Source of the DNA: an uncultured Clostridium sp.
GTDB lineage: Bacteria > Bacillota > Clostridia > Lachnospirales > Lachnospiraceae
DNA length: 64,000 nt
Direction: 5' to 3'
NCBI GenBank assembly: GCA_900549235.1
Contig: URNT01000004.1
Coordinates: forward strand, 77,227-141,226
The notes below the pieces were generated by a model. The model saw only the letters and a program-made list of their open reading frames with translations, was not told the DNA's origin and searched no databases. Position numbers and translations under genes: made by a program. Positions within the stretch are counted from its first letter, which is position 1. Each line of letters opens with the position of its first letter. This document shows, piece by piece, positions 40,446-50,417 of this stretch.

Positions 40446-42695
40446 TTATCCAACATCTACAATTTCACTTCCATAAGGTTCCAGCCGCAGCTCCTTCTCC
40501 ACTCCCCCCAGAGTAATCCGAAAGCGCCTTTCATTCCCAGACGAATTAACCGCCACCGCCTTTTTCGATGCCGGAAAATATGCCGCCTCACAATACACAT
40601 CATCTCCCAGCTGCGCCCCACAGCCTTCCTTTCCCACTGCATGAAGCAGCAGCTCCAGCAAAAACCGGCTGTTTTCCGGACTGTATACAAAATGGGACAG
40701 ATACATGCCGCAGCCCTTTCCATAAGGGTGCAGAGTCAGCTTCGGGATATGAACCTCCTCCCCAATAGGGCTCAGCATCACATCCTCCGCCAGCACCTGC
40801 GTGGTAAAATCCGTTAAGTAAATGCCATTTACCGCCTCAAAGCTGTCTGCGATCTCCTCTGCCCGGCAGCCAGTTCCATTTTCCCCCTGTCCAAATACCG
40901 TAAGTCTCTCCAGCCATCCGCTTTCCTTTTCACAGGCAATCCTTCCATGGCAGCACCGCTCTCCCATATCCTGATCCACCCCCAGTACCTCTGCCAGCCG
41001 GAAGCCAGTCATATATCCTTCCACCGCAGAAGGCTGAAATACGCCTAAAACGCATCCTCCAGACGCCGCGTAGGATGTAAGAGCCGTTAACACCCGGCTG
41101 TCCTTCCAGTAATCTCCGCCGCTCCATGCGCTCCCCGCAAAGCCTGCGTTTATGATCACATCATAAACCGAAAGGTTCTTTTTCAGCACATCTTCAAAAT
41201 CAATATAGTCCACCGGCACCGGCCATCCCGCCAGAGCCTCATTGATATGAATCAGATCATTCTGCCAGGTCTCGTGAAAATGTCCGGATAAGGTCCAGGA
41301 ACGTGTCTTGCCCCAGGCCGTCAGCACTCCGACCCTGAGCGGCAGCGTCTCCGGCTCCCCTTCCTCATGAAGCCTTTTAATGGCTCTGAACTCGTCTGCT
41401 GCCTCTGCGATATATTCCACAAACTCCGGATAATCCTTCAGCAGATGAAGGTATCCCCCCAGCCCGATCCGGTCGATCTTTGCCCGGAGCATGGCCCGCC
41501 TTGCAGCGATCCAGTAATTTCTGGCGTCTCTTTTCGGATCTCCATCTCCTGAAAATGTAGGCGCACCTCCCAGACCCACCGGAAACAGATAGGGGTGCAG
41601 ACGCACTTCATGGACCGGTACGTCCACCCCGGCGCACAGCCGCACCTCATACCCGGAGAAAATACATTTAATAATGCCGTCAAAGCCAAACTCAGAAAAT
41701 GTATCAAAATAGGGTTCCAGTCCTACCCAGCTGTCATCATAGAACACATACGCCTTTTTCCCGTAAGCATGAACCAGCTCCACCATCTGCTTTCCCAGGG
41801 AAATCACAAACCGGTTGGTAAATTTCATATAATCCAGCTGTTTTTTCCCAGGAGCCATATGGGTGGGATGGAGCTTTCCCTGATTGATAAAGTCCTCAGA
41901 GGTCAGAGCGCAGCCGTATTCCTTCTGAAACTCCTCCAGCGCCCTGGGGCTTACTGTAAAATCATAGGAACCCCAGTCTGTAAAATGATTCCGTCTCCGT
42001 TCATGTGCCCCCCAGATCCAGACAAAATTGTAAAACAGGGAGGTAAACCGGACCACTGTGGTATCAGGATTTTCTTCACACCAGTTTTTCAGCCACCCCA
42101 GAAGATATTCCTGGGCCTCCGGATACCGGGGATCTACCGGCATCAGATGCTCCTTTTCCCAGTGGTTTGTCACATGGTTATACATATTGATCTCTTCCCA
42201 GATCCGGTAAGCGAAAAAGTTCACCGTGTAGCTGTGAAAGGGCTCGGTTCCGGTAATCTCCACCGTTCCCTCTGCTTCACAGAAATTCCACTGACTTTCC
42301 GGCACCTCCCGGTTGTCTGTACGGTCAAATACCTGCCAGTATCTTTTAGACTCGTCAGACCCGTTTACCATGAACTGTTCCCGGAAATACCCTTCCAGCA
42401 GGTCAATCTTTAATTCTGTTTTTTCAGCTATTTTCGGCTCAGACATAAGAAATGTCTGCTGAAGCCGGTCCATATGCTCTCTGGCCCAGGCATTGTGGTC
42501 GCGGATGATACAGATGGTGGAATAAATGCCATAGCCCGCATTTACGATCTCCTCCGACAGCTTTGTGCCGTCTGAATCCCGTATCACGTCCGCTCCCCAC
42601 TTTTTGGCCAGCTCCAGAGTCAATTTCTCAAATCCCGACTCACCGGGCAGCGTAAAGCCCCCGCTTGTATGGGGATACCTGTGTTTTTCTATCAT
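40446..42695 (-). CDS. GH112 phosphorylase, probably galactosyl-beta-1,4-rhamnose phosphorylase
   Basis: A 749-residue cytoplasmic phosphorylase of family GH112. Members cleave galactosyl-N-acetylhexosamines or D-galactosyl-beta-1,4-L-rhamnose using phosphate, giving galactose 1-phosphate. The TIM-barrel block YDDSWVGLEPYFD contains the probable general acid (D320 or D321), aligned with D313 of the bifidobacterial enzyme. Other family blocks are RFTSLFYNF and FTDWGSYDF. Surrounding GH105 and rhamnogalacturonan esterase genes favour the galactosyl-rhamnose substrate, which comes from rhamnogalacturonan-I side chains. The start has a weak ribosome-binding site and lies 2 bases after the GH105 stop, suggesting translational coupling. 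Confidence 0.85.
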   Translation of the reverse strand: MIEKHRYPHTSGGFTLPGESGFEKLTLELAKKWGADVIRDSDGTKLSEEIVNAGYGIYSTICIIRDHNAWAREHMDRLQQTFLMSEPKIAEKTELKIDLLEGYFREQFMVNGSDESKRYWQVFDRTDNREVPESQWNFCEAEGTVEITGTEPFHSYTVNFFAYRIWEEINMYNHVTNHWEKEHLMPVDPRYPEAQEYLLGWLKNWCEENPDTTVVRFTSLFYNFVWIWGAHERRRNHFTDWGSYDFTVSPRALEEFQKEYGCALTSEDFINQGKLHPTHMAPGKKQLDYMKFTNRFVISLGKQMVELVHAYGKKAYVFYDDSWVGLEPYFDTFSEFGFDGIIKCIFSGYEVRLCAGVDVPVHEVRLHPYLFPVGLGGAPTFSGDGDPKRDARNYWIAARRAMLRAKIDRIGLGGYLHLLKDYPEFVEYIAEAADEFRAIKRLHEEGEPETLPLRVGVLTAWGKTRSWTLSGHFHETWQNDLIHINEALAGWPVPVDYIDFEDVLKKNLSVYDVIINAGFAGSAWSGGDYWKDSRVLTALTSYAASGGCVLGVFQPSAVEGYMTGFRLAEVLGVDQDMGERCCHGRIACEKESGWLERLTVFGQGENGTGCRAEEIADSFEAVNGIYLTDFTTQVLAEDVMLSPIGEEVHIPKLTLHPYGKGCGMYLSHFVYSPENSRFLLELLLHAVGKEGCGAQLGDDVYCEAAYFPASKKAVAVNSSGNERRFRITLGGVEKELRLEPYGSEIVDVG

Positions 42696-42697
42696 AA

Positions 42698-43747
42698 TTA
42701 CAACGCCCCGTCTCCCGTAAATTTCTCATAATCCAGAACCGCGCCAAAAAATGCCAGAGCCATTCCCTGGCCCCATCCCTGGATCCAGCGCTTTGAAATA
42801 TTCCGGTAGCCCTCCCGGTCCTTCATCACTGCCGTTCCCCCGGACACGTTCATTACCTTTCCGTCATTAGAAATATTTTCCATAATCCCTTTTATCGCTT
42901 TATTTATATACTTGATATGAAGGGGATTCCCCTTAAGCGCCATGGCCGCAGCAATCCCTGCAGAAGCAGAAACCTCCTCATAGGATTCCTCATCATCCAA
43001 AAGGGTGCGCCACAGGCCATTTTCCGTCTGAAGGGTCTTTAACGCTGCCAGCTGCTCATTTAAGCTTCCCACAATTTCCAGATACTGGGGATAAAGATAG
43101 CACTGAGGAAGAATGTGAGCCACCTGAGCCATGGTAAAGGCAGCCCAGCAGTTGGCTCTGCCCCAGTAAAAGCCGCTCATATGATCCTTTGCCAGGTTAT
43201 CATAGCCGTGATACCAGAGACCTGTCTGCTCATTCTGAAGGTACTGGATATGCCAGTACCACTGATTCAGAGCGTCCTCCACCAGTTCCGGGCGGTCAAA
43301 CATCACTCCGGCCCGCAGCATGAAAAACGCAGCCATAAACAGAGTATCCGCCCAGCACTGTTCCGGAAAATCATTATTGGCAGACACCGTATGCTGAAGC
43401 ACCGAAGCTCCAAAGCGGAGGGCCCGGCCGGTCAGGTAATCCAGCTTATCATCTATGATCTTTTTATACTGCTCCTCCCCTGTTTCTTTATAAAGAGTGA
43501 GCAGTATATGGCCCATAGCACAGGTATTGACCGTAAGCGCCGGAAGTCCCAGGGAGATCAGCTCATCCACCCGCTCCTTTACCATTTCCAGATATTTTCT
43601 GTCTCCTGTGGCCTCATAAGCCGCCCCGATGCCGTAATATGCCACGCCGCAGGGCCAGTCCCAGGTCATATCCATATTCATGGTCCGTTCCACCATCTGA
43701 TCCATGGCGTGTTCTATCTGCGTTTTATCATAATTCAGCTTCATCAT
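42698..43747 (-). CDS. GH105 unsaturated rhamnogalacturonyl hydrolase (copy 1)
   Basis: A 349-residue (alpha/alpha)6-barrel hydrolase. It removes the unsaturated uronic acid that pectate or rhamnogalacturonan lyases leave at the non-reducing end. The catalytic Asp is D134 in CWADTLFM, matching D143 of YteR; other family blocks are TWDWPCGVAYYG and GFYWGRANCW. No signal peptide is present, so it acts on imported oligosaccharides. It shares the operon with the ABC importer upstream and GH112 downstream. Confidence 0.92.
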   Translation of the reverse strand: MMKLNYDKTQIEHAMDQMVERTMNMDMTWDWPCGVAYYGIGAAYEATGDRKYLEMVKERVDELISLGLPALTVNTCAMGHILLTLYKETGEEQYKKIIDDKLDYLTGRALRFGASVLQHTVSANNDFPEQCWADTLFMAAFFMLRAGVMFDRPELVEDALNQWYWHIQYLQNEQTGLWYHGYDNLAKDHMSGFYWGRANCWAAFTMAQVAHILPQCYLYPQYLEIVGSLNEQLAALKTLQTENGLWRTLLDDEESYEEVSASAGIAAAMALKGNPLHIKYINKAIKGIMENISNDGKVMNVSGGTAVMKDREGYRNISKRWIQGWGQGMALAFFGAVLDYEKFTGDGAL

Positions 43748-43787
43748 TTCCTATCCTTTCCTTATGCCTTTGATGAATCAAAACAGA

Positions 43788-44633
43788 TCAGCCCTTCAGT
43801 CCCGACGTACTGATTCCCTCTACCAGATAACGCTGGAAGAAAATGAAAATCAGAACCGACGGCAGGATCGACAGGGACGCCATGGCAAACATAGCCCCGT
43901 AATCCGAGGAGGAGCCCGGGTCACAAAACAGCTTAAGAGCCAGACTCACCGGATATTTTGCTGACTTATTGACATACAGCAGGGCAGAAAGGAAATCGTC
44001 CCATCTCCACATAAAAGAGAAAATACCGGCTGTCACCAGAGCAGGCTTAATCAGGGGCAAAATGATCCTTGTAAAAATAGATACATAGGAGCAGCCGTCG
44101 ATTTTTGCCGCCTCATCCAGATCCCTCGGAATACCTGAGATAAAATTTGAAATCAGATATACGAAAAATCCCTGAATTGCAAAGAAATAAGGGGCAATCA
44201 AAGGCATATAGCTTCCCACCCAGTTCAGTTTCTGATACCACAGATACTGAGGAATCATCAGTACCTGGGCCGGGAGCATCATAGAAAGCAGCATGGCGGA
44301 AAACAAAAGCCGTTTTCCCCGGAATTTAAACCTTGCAAAGCCATAAGCTACAACCGCCGACGAAATCACTGTTCCAATGGTAGCTGTAATTGAAATAAAC
44401 AGAGAGTTGCTGAAAAAAGTGGCAAAAGTCACCTTGGCAAAGCCCTTCCATCCATTTACATAATTTTCAAAGGTAAACGTCTCCGGAATCAGACTTCCCG
44501 CTGTCTGGAAAATGGTATTGGTAGGCTTAAATGAGCTCATAACCATCCAGATTAAAGGATAGATCATAATGATCCCCACCGCAAACACCAGTATATGATA
44601 GATTACTGCTTTGATTCTTCGTTTTTCTTTCAT
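43788..44633 (-). CDS. carbohydrate ABC transporter permease (MalG/LplC type)
   Basis: A 281-residue permease with six hydrophobic segments and the EAAxxDG-type coupling motif DEAAKIDGCSYVSIFTRIILP. ATG 44633 is chosen: it follows the neighbouring permease's stop within AGGAGGGCTAAGGAG, and a longer frame would overlap that gene. It pairs with the MalF-type permease to import oligosaccharides. No ATPase gene is nearby; as in many Firmicutes a shared MsmX-type ATPase probably serves it. Confidence 0.92.
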   Translation of the reverse strand: MKEKRRIKAVIYHILVFAVGIIMIYPLIWMVMSSFKPTNTIFQTAGSLIPETFTFENYVNGWKGFAKVTFATFFSNSLFISITATIGTVISSAVVAYGFARFKFRGKRLLFSAMLLSMMLPAQVLMIPQYLWYQKLNWVGSYMPLIAPYFFAIQGFFVYLISNFISGIPRDLDEAAKIDGCSYVSIFTRIILPLIKPALVTAGIFSFMWRWDDFLSALLYVNKSAKYPVSLALKLFCDPGSSSDYGAMFAMASLSILPSVLIFIFFQRYLVEGISTSGLKG

Positions 44634-44637
44634 CTCC

Positions 44638-45528
44638 TTAGCCCTCCTCATATACCCAGAACTTCTTTGTTGCAAACAACAGCAGAGTGATCAGTCCGAT
44701 AATCGCTAACATCACCCATGCAAGAGCGGCGCCGTAGCCCGTATTGTAAAACTCAAAGGACTGCTGATACATATAAACGGTATAGAACAGGGTTGAGTTC
44801 ATAGGCTTTCCCTGGGTGATGATATAGCTCTGGGTAAATGCCAGGAAGCCATTGATCATCTGCATCACCAGGTTAAAGAAAATAGTAGGCGTAAGCAGGG
44901 GAAGTGTGATCTTGAAAAATTTCTGGATGCCATTTGCCCCGTCTACCTCAGCCGCCTCATAAAGCTCTCTTGAGATCTGCTTTAAGGCAGACAGAAAGAT
45001 CAGCATAGAAGAACCAAACTGCCATACCGCCAGCAGGATCAGCACCCAGATCGCCGTCTTTGTATTTCCCAGCCAGGCAAAGGTCGTTTCTATCCCGATC
45101 ACGCCCAGAAGCCGGTTGATCACGCCATCCGTAGCAAACATTCTCTTCCACAGAATCGCTACCGCAACCGATCCGCCGATGATGGAAGGAAGATAATAGG
45201 CGGCCCTGTAAAATCCGCTCATTTTTGAATTTTTCAGCAGCAGCATGGCTACCAGCAGGGCAAAAATCAGTCTCAGAGGCACCGATACCAGAGCAAAATA
45301 AAAGGTAACGCCGATTGCCTTAAAAAATGTCTCGTCCTGGAACATTTTTACAAAATTATCCAGTCCTGTGAAAACAGGGGGCGAAAGAATATCATATTTA
45401 CAGAAGGAATAATACAGTGAAATTCCCATAGGCACGATCATAAACAGCAGAAAACCGACCGTAAATGGAAGGGTAAATATAATACCCGCTGTACTTTCCC
45501 TGCTTAAGGCTTTTTTTAATGGATTCAT
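44638..45528 (-). CDS. carbohydrate ABC transporter permease (MalF/LplB type)
   Basis: A 296-residue permease with six hydrophobic helices and the coupling motif YEAAEVDGANGIQKFFKITLP. ATG 45528 has GAGGAAACGGG upstream; a frame starting 33 bases earlier lacks a clear site. It is the first permease behind the solute-binding lipoprotein and forms the channel with the MalG-type partner. Confidence 0.92.
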   Translation of the reverse strand: MNPLKKALSRESTAGIIFTLPFTVGFLLFMIVPMGISLYYSFCKYDILSPPVFTGLDNFVKMFQDETFFKAIGVTFYFALVSVPLRLIFALLVAMLLLKNSKMSGFYRAAYYLPSIIGGSVAVAILWKRMFATDGVINRLLGVIGIETTFAWLGNTKTAIWVLILLAVWQFGSSMLIFLSALKQISRELYEAAEVDGANGIQKFFKITLPLLTPTIFFNLVMQMINGFLAFTQSYIITQGKPMNSTLFYTVYMYQQSFEFYNTGYGAALAWVMLAIIGLITLLLFATKKFWVYEEG

Positions 45529-45593
45529 CCCGTTTCCTCCTCTAAAAATTTCTGCCTGCATACGTTTATCAGCGCAGCAGGCAGAATCCAGTT

Positions 45594-46937
45594 TTATTTT
45601 GATGACATAATCTCATTTCCCTTTGTAAACAGCTCTTCTGCCGCTTCCTCAGAGGTCATCTGTCCATATGCTACCTTCTCCTCAAGCTGTAACAGAAGCT
45701 CTGTTACCTCGCTGGAGCCGTTTGGCATAGGCGGATCGATGGGGGAAGAAGCCGGTGATACTACCTCATTGATAAACTGGATGCTCAGCTGGCTTGCTTC
45801 GTCAAGGTTTGGAGCAAGCTCCTCTGCCACCTTTTCAGACAGCGGCACGCCCCGCTCCGCTAACAGGATATTGTTGGCGTCCATGCTGTTGGTCCAATAG
45901 TCGATGATCTTCACTGCCTCCTCTGGATTTGCCGTATTAGCAGATACAGAGAAAAACTGGGACGGCTTCAGGAAATCGGATTTTGCAGCATCTGCAGAAG
46001 GCCAGGTGGTGATGCCGATCTCCGGCATATCCTCCGGCTTGCAGTTTTCATAGGCGCCGATCTGGTTGGACCAGCAGAATACGCACCAGGATCTGGAGTC
46101 CTCGCTTGCGCCGTATACGAAAGGATCCTGCTCTACTGCGCCTGGGGTGATCTCAGCGTAAATACTTGGATCTACGTGCCATCCCTCCTTTACACCATCC
46201 TCAAATACCTTGAACATAGGAACAAATTCCTCCGCGCTCTCTACATTCAGCTTTCCTTCCCCGTACATAGAATGTCCGTTTGCACGGATCATGTACTGGA
46301 CAATCTCCTGGGTTACGCCGTAAGCCATATTGGTGCGGTAGCCTGTTTTTTCCTTGATGGTTTTGCTGATCTCTATAAACTCATCCAGAGTCATATTGTC
46401 CTTAATGGTTACCCCTGCCGCATCTGTAACCGCCTTGTTATAAAGAAGGGAAGGCGCGTTGATGCCGATGGGCACCGCATAGAGCTTTCCGTCTACCTTT
46501 CCGGAATTTAATACATCCTGATTTGCGTCATCCAGCTTTAAAGTCCCATTTTCCACATAAGGGGTCAGATCTAAAAGCAGGTTGTTTTTTGCGTACTGAT
46601 CCAGATAGGCGTAATCCATCTGAAGCACATCCGGCAGTGAGTTTCCGGCTGACGCGGTTGCCAGCTTGTTCCAGTAATCGCCCCACTCGGAAAACTGTCC
46701 ATCCAGTACCACACCCGGATTCAGCTCCGCGTATTTGTCCAGAGCTGCCTGGGTTCTCTCATTTCTCACCTGATTACCCCACCAGGCAACCGTCAGGCTC
46801 TTTTCTCCGTCCTTTGCCTGCTCAGTCTGGGCGCCTGTATCTCCCCCGGTCTCTGCAGACCCGCCGCCGGAGCAGCCTGCCAGGCTCATTGCCGTCATCA
46901 CACCAGCCATCAGTAACGCGATGCTTCTTTTCTTCAT
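45594..46937 (-). CDS. carbohydrate ABC transporter solute-binding lipoprotein
   Basis: A 447-residue family 1 solute-binding protein. Its signal peptide ends in the lipobox SLAGC (about 18-22), followed by a Gly/Ser linker, so it is tethered outside the membrane. It shows typical blocks such as VAWWGNQVRNERTQAAL and KYAELNPG. As first gene of the leftward operon, facing a YesM/YesN pair, it probably captures rhamnogalacturonan-derived oligosaccharides. The ribosome-binding site is AGGAGGG. Confidence 0.92.
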   Translation of the reverse strand: MKKRSIALLMAGVMTAMSLAGCSGGGSAETGGDTGAQTEQAKDGEKSLTVAWWGNQVRNERTQAALDKYAELNPGVVLDGQFSEWGDYWNKLATASAGNSLPDVLQMDYAYLDQYAKNNLLLDLTPYVENGTLKLDDANQDVLNSGKVDGKLYAVPIGINAPSLLYNKAVTDAAGVTIKDNMTLDEFIEISKTIKEKTGYRTNMAYGVTQEIVQYMIRANGHSMYGEGKLNVESAEEFVPMFKVFEDGVKEGWHVDPSIYAEITPGAVEQDPFVYGASEDSRSWCVFCWSNQIGAYENCKPEDMPEIGITTWPSADAAKSDFLKPSQFFSVSANTANPEEAVKIIDYWTNSMDANNILLAERGVPLSEKVAEELAPNLDEASQLSIQFINEVVSPASSPIDPPMPNGSSEVTELLLQLEEKVAYGQMTSEEAAEELFTKGNEIMSSK

Positions 46938-46988
46938 AAATTTTTCCCTCCTGCTTTATTATTTACGATCTTTTGTCTTGCTAAGGTT

Positions 46989-46994
46989 ATTATA
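46989..46994 (-). promoter_or_regulatory. -10 element of the oligosaccharide transport operon
   Basis: TATAAT is present on the minus strand about 55 bases before the solute-binding gene, but the position 17 bases upstream has no recognisable -35. A weak -35 is what an activator-dependent promoter would show, fitting control by the AraC-type response regulator encoded opposite. Confidence 0.4.
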
Positions 46995-47045
46995 CCCCTG
47001 CTTTTTCCGTTTTGGCGATAGATAAAACCGACATTCGTGTTAAAA

Positions 47046-47059
47046 AAACAGATCTGTTT
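47046..47059. promoter_or_regulatory. palindrome between the divergent transport and sensor genes
   Basis: AAACAGATCTGTTT is a perfect 14-base palindrome, 11 bases before the sensor-kinase promoter and about 55 bases upstream of the transport-operon -10. It may bind a regulator; AraC-type proteins normally use direct repeats, so the assignment is open. Confidence 0.35.
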
Positions 47060-47069
47060 CTCCTATTGA

Positions 47070-47098
47070 TTGCACAACCTCATAAATCTATGTATACT
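47070..47098 (+). promoter_or_regulatory. promoter of the yesMN-like operon
   Basis: TTGCAC (47070-47075) and TATACT (47093-47098) are 17 bases apart. The predicted start near 47105 leaves a leader of about 20 bases before ATG 47126. Confidence 0.6.
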
Positions 47099-47125
47099 CT
47101 ACATATGGCAAGGGAGGGCATATAT

Positions 47126-48901
47126 ATGACACCGAGACAAAAACTAAATAATCTTCCTCTATTCCAGAAAATACTGTTCATCGTATTAAGCAATATATTT
47201 CTTATTATGATCCTGTCTGTCCTTGGGCTGCGCCTGTGCACCGGGGCCTGCAGTGAGCTGATCTACAAAACAACGGCAGGAAACCTGACCCATTCTGCCT
47301 ATACCATTTCCAATCACCTGAAAAGTATTGAAAATGTCTCCTCCTCCATCATTGCCGCCCCGGAGATCCAGACCTCCCTGTGCCTGGTAGACGAGGTGGA
47401 GGACCGTTCTCTGTGGACCAATGCAAACCGTATCATCAACAATTCATTACAGACCTACCAATCCTCTGTAAATAATAACGGCGTGTCCTTTCTAATGATA
47501 CAAAACGATCATTTTTATAATTCCACCTATACTGTCTGGAAAAGCAGACTGTCTGAGGAAAGCCTTCAGGCCGCTATAGACGCAGCCGCAGAGAAAAACG
47601 GCGCGGCCGCCTGGACCCCTGCCGATCCCGGAAGCAATGCCTTACTCATGAGCCGGGAAATACGAAAAATTGAGAACCTTTCCCTGAACCGTCTGGGGAC
47701 CCTGATTATATATGTGGACCTGGACCAGATCATCCGCAAAGCCAATGCAGCGGCCGCACAGTTTTCAGACAGCCAGTATATCCTGTATTCCGGCACAGAC
47801 CGGATCTACTTCTCCAAAAGCCTGGCGGACCAGGATATGGATCAGATCACTGCCTCCTCCTCCAGAAGATACCAGACCTTTAAGCTGGACGGACATACCT
47901 ATTTTACTGTACATAATACCATTCCAGGCTACCAGCTGGAATATTATAATCTGGTTTCCTATGATGAGATCACCCGTGCCCTCAATTCCTCTATGACCTC
48001 CATCTTTTTTATCCTGTCAGCAGGCGTGGTTTTGACCGTTGCGGTCTCCTACTATATGATCCGATCAGTTGTAAAGCATTTTAACATACTGATCCAGAAA
48101 ATGGACAAATTCAGCCGGGACGAGGCGGCCCTTCTCAGCACAAAATACGATTCGGACTATGCCTACCGCAAAGACGAGATCGGCCAGCTCCACCAGGGCT
48201 TTGAGCGCATGACCAAACGGATCCAGCACCTTGTAAACACAAATTATGTAAATGAGCTCCTGGCCCGGGAGGCCCAGATCAAGGCCCTGGAATCCCAGAT
48301 CAATCCCCACTTTCTTTACAACACCCTGGGTACCATCAGCTGGCGGGCAAAGGCGGTGAATAACCGTGAAATTTCCCTGATGACAGATTCCTTAAGCACT
48401 CTCCTGCGGGCTACCCTGAGCAATAAAAAGTCGCTGGTCACCCTGGCATATGAGCTGGATCTGATCCGGTCCTATATCACCATCCAGGAGATCCGATTTG
48501 AAGAGCGGCTGGACTACTGTGTCCAGGTGCCCGACTGCCTGAAAAATGCCCTGATCCCCCCTTTAACCCTTCAGCCTCTGGTGGAAAACGCCATCCATTA
48601 TGCCCTGGAGGAGATTGTGGATACCTGCCATATCACCATCCTCGCAGAAGAATCAGAACCGGGAGGCATCCTTCTTATTTCTGTCACAAACAGCGGCTCC
48701 AGCTTCGATGATGATCTTCTGATGCTGCTGAAGGAAAATAAAAAACAGCCGGTCCGATCCGGAATCGGTCTTTTAAATATTGATAAACGCATTAAGCTGC
48801 TCTTTGGCGAAACTTACGGCCTGTCTCTTTCCAATGAAGGCGACTGTGCCGTTGCTTCTATTACAATCCCATATCATACGGAGGAATCTGCCCCATGCTG
48901 A
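47126..48901 (+). CDS. YesM-type sensor histidine kinase
   Basis: A 591-residue membrane kinase. ATG 47126 follows GGGAGGG; an upstream in-frame ATG has none. A hydrophobic helix at about 15-40 and another at about 290-310 flank an extracellular sensor region, followed by HAMP and the His_kinase block QINPHFLYNTLG with the phosphorylated His. The ATPase domain includes LQPLVENAIHYALE and GIGLLNIDKR. YesM-type kinases sense sugars, often via a solute-binding protein, and drive the partner AraC regulator. The two reading frames overlap by 7 bases. Confidence 0.93.
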   Translation: MTPRQKLNNLPLFQKILFIVLSNIFLIMILSVLGLRLCTGACSELIYKTTAGNLTHSAYTISNHLKSIENVSSSIIAAPEIQTSLCLVDEVEDRSLWTNANRIINNSLQTYQSSVNNNGVSFLMIQNDHFYNSTYTVWKSRLSEESLQAAIDAAAEKNGAAAWTPADPGSNALLMSREIRKIENLSLNRLGTLIIYVDLDQIIRKANAAAAQFSDSQYILYSGTDRIYFSKSLADQDMDQITASSSRRYQTFKLDGHTYFTVHNTIPGYQLEYYNLVSYDEITRALNSSMTSIFFILSAGVVLTVAVSYYMIRSVVKHFNILIQKMDKFSRDEAALLSTKYDSDYAYRKDEIGQLHQGFERMTKRIQHLVNTNYVNELLAREAQIKALESQINPHFLYNTLGTISWRAKAVNNREISLMTDSLSTLLRATLSNKKSLVTLAYELDLIRSYITIQEIRFEERLDYCVQVPDCLKNALIPPLTLQPLVENAIHYALEEIVDTCHITILAEESEPGGILLISVTNSGSSFDDDLLMLLKENKKQPVRSGIGLLNIDKRIKLLFGETYGLSLSNEGDCAVASITIPYHTEESAPC

Positions 48902-50397
48902 AACTGATCATTACGGATGATGAACGTATCATCCGGGAAAGCATCTCTACGATTATTGACTGGAAAAAATATGATATTGAGCTGGTGGGCCTTTGCAAAA
49001 ACGGCCTGGAGGCCTATGACATGATTCTGGACGAATCCCCGGACATTGTACTGACAGACATACGTATGCCCGGAATGGACGGCCTGGAGCTGATCCGGCG
49101 GATCTCCGAAACAGACCTGAACACACAGTTTATCATCCTATCCGGCTTCGGAGAATTTGAGTACGCGAAAACAGCCATGAAATACGGCGTGCGCCACTAT
49201 CTGCTGAAATCCTGCAGTGAGCTGCAGATCCTTGAAAGTATACGGGAGGTGGCTCAGGACTGCTATAAAAAAAGCAGCTCTGAACATTCTTATCCGGCTA
49301 TGAACAGCATACGCCACAACGTTATGTTCACCATTTTAAATAATGCCATCTGCCAGAACCGCCCTTACGACGAGATCATGAAGGATTATGATCCCTACCT
49401 GGATTTTTATTTTTCATCCTATCACCTTTTTTATGTGTATTTCCTGACCCAGGACCATCTGGAAGAATTTCTGTCGCAGTTAAAACAATACGCTCATAAT
49501 CATTTTCCTGAGATGACCATCCACGGAATCTATGTGAACTGCACCCTGCTGCTTTTCTTTAAAGAATTTGCAGGCAGCTACCAGGACCTGTCCCATTTCT
49601 TCGTCAGTATGAGATTCACAGGAAAAAGCCCGTCCCTGGAAACAGAGGATCTGTCCTTTAAAAACCTTCGAAGCCTCCTGCAGACCGTCCTTGACAAGGT
49701 AAAACGCTTCAGCATGATCTACTATATAAATGACTTCCACATTCTGTCCAGCTGCAATTACAGCTTTATTATGGAGGAGGCAGACAAGCAGCTTGGCGCT
49801 TTCCTTTCAAGCGGCGGAACCGAACAGCTTGACAGCCTCATTGATCTGCTTTCTGAGGTAAATGACCTTTCCTTTTTAAAGCAGCTGTCCAATTCCCTGA
49901 TGCTTAAGATCTCCACCCTTGACAGCCGCCTTTCTACTGTGGATCTCACCGAATGGCTGCTGAACGTGTCCCAGGAAACAGATCTGGAGCAGTTAAAGCT
50001 GATCCTTGCAGAAAAGCTCAGAAGCCTTTTATCCGTCAGCCCCCAGGCCTCTGCTGTCAGCACCATGACCCAGCAGATCTATAATTACGTAACAGAGCAT
50101 CTCTCCGATCCCAACCTGACCCTGAAACGGATTGCCGAGCAGCACCTTTTTATGAATACCGATTATGTCAGCAAAAAATTCCAGAAGGAAACCGGAACCC
50201 GTTTTTCCAACTATCTCACAGATGTGCGCATCGAACGGGCAAAAAAGCTGCTGGTTTCCGCCGGAAATGACAAGATCCAGACCACAGCAGAGCAGGTGGG
50301 CTGCGGCAACAGTCCACAGTATTTTTCCCAGCTGTTCAAGAAAAAAACAGGAATGACCCCCAGCGCCTATATTGCAAGGCTCCATGGGGAGATATGA
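48895..50397 (+). CDS. YesN-type AraC-family response regulator
   Basis: A 500-residue regulator. The N-terminal receiver domain has acidic D8/D9, phosphoacceptor D55 (LTDIRMPGMDG) and a conserved Lys in LLKSC. The C-terminal AraC-type double helix-turn-helix (about 400-500) contains YVSKKFQKETGTRFSNYL. Its targets are probably the flanking operons: the leftward ABC/GH105/GH112 operon and the second GH105 gene directly downstream. The start overlaps the kinase gene by 7 bases. Confidence 0.93.
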   Translation: MLKLIITDDERIIRESISTIIDWKKYDIELVGLCKNGLEAYDMILDESPDIVLTDIRMPGMDGLELIRRISETDLNTQFIILSGFGEFEYAKTAMKYGVRHYLLKSCSELQILESIREVAQDCYKKSSSEHSYPAMNSIRHNVMFTILNNAICQNRPYDEIMKDYDPYLDFYFSSYHLFYVYFLTQDHLEEFLSQLKQYAHNHFPEMTIHGIYVNCTLLLFFKEFAGSYQDLSHFFVSMRFTGKSPSLETEDLSFKNLRSLLQTVLDKVKRFSMIYYINDFHILSSCNYSFIMEEADKQLGAFLSSGGTEQLDSLIDLLSEVNDLSFLKQLSNSLMLKISTLDSRLSTVDLTEWLLNVSQETDLEQLKLILAEKLRSLLSVSPQASAVSTMTQQIYNYVTEHLSDPNLTLKRIAEQHLFMNTDYVSKKFQKETGTRFSNYLTDVRIERAKKLLVSAGNDKIQTTAEQVGCGNSPQYFSQLFKKKTGMTPSAYIARLHGEI

Positions 50398-50417
50398 ATT
50401 TAAGGAGGATTATATCT

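Noticed and set aside
41595..42413. 272-codon open frame on the plus strand
   Set aside because: Antisense shadow of the GH112 phosphorylase with no family-like blocks.
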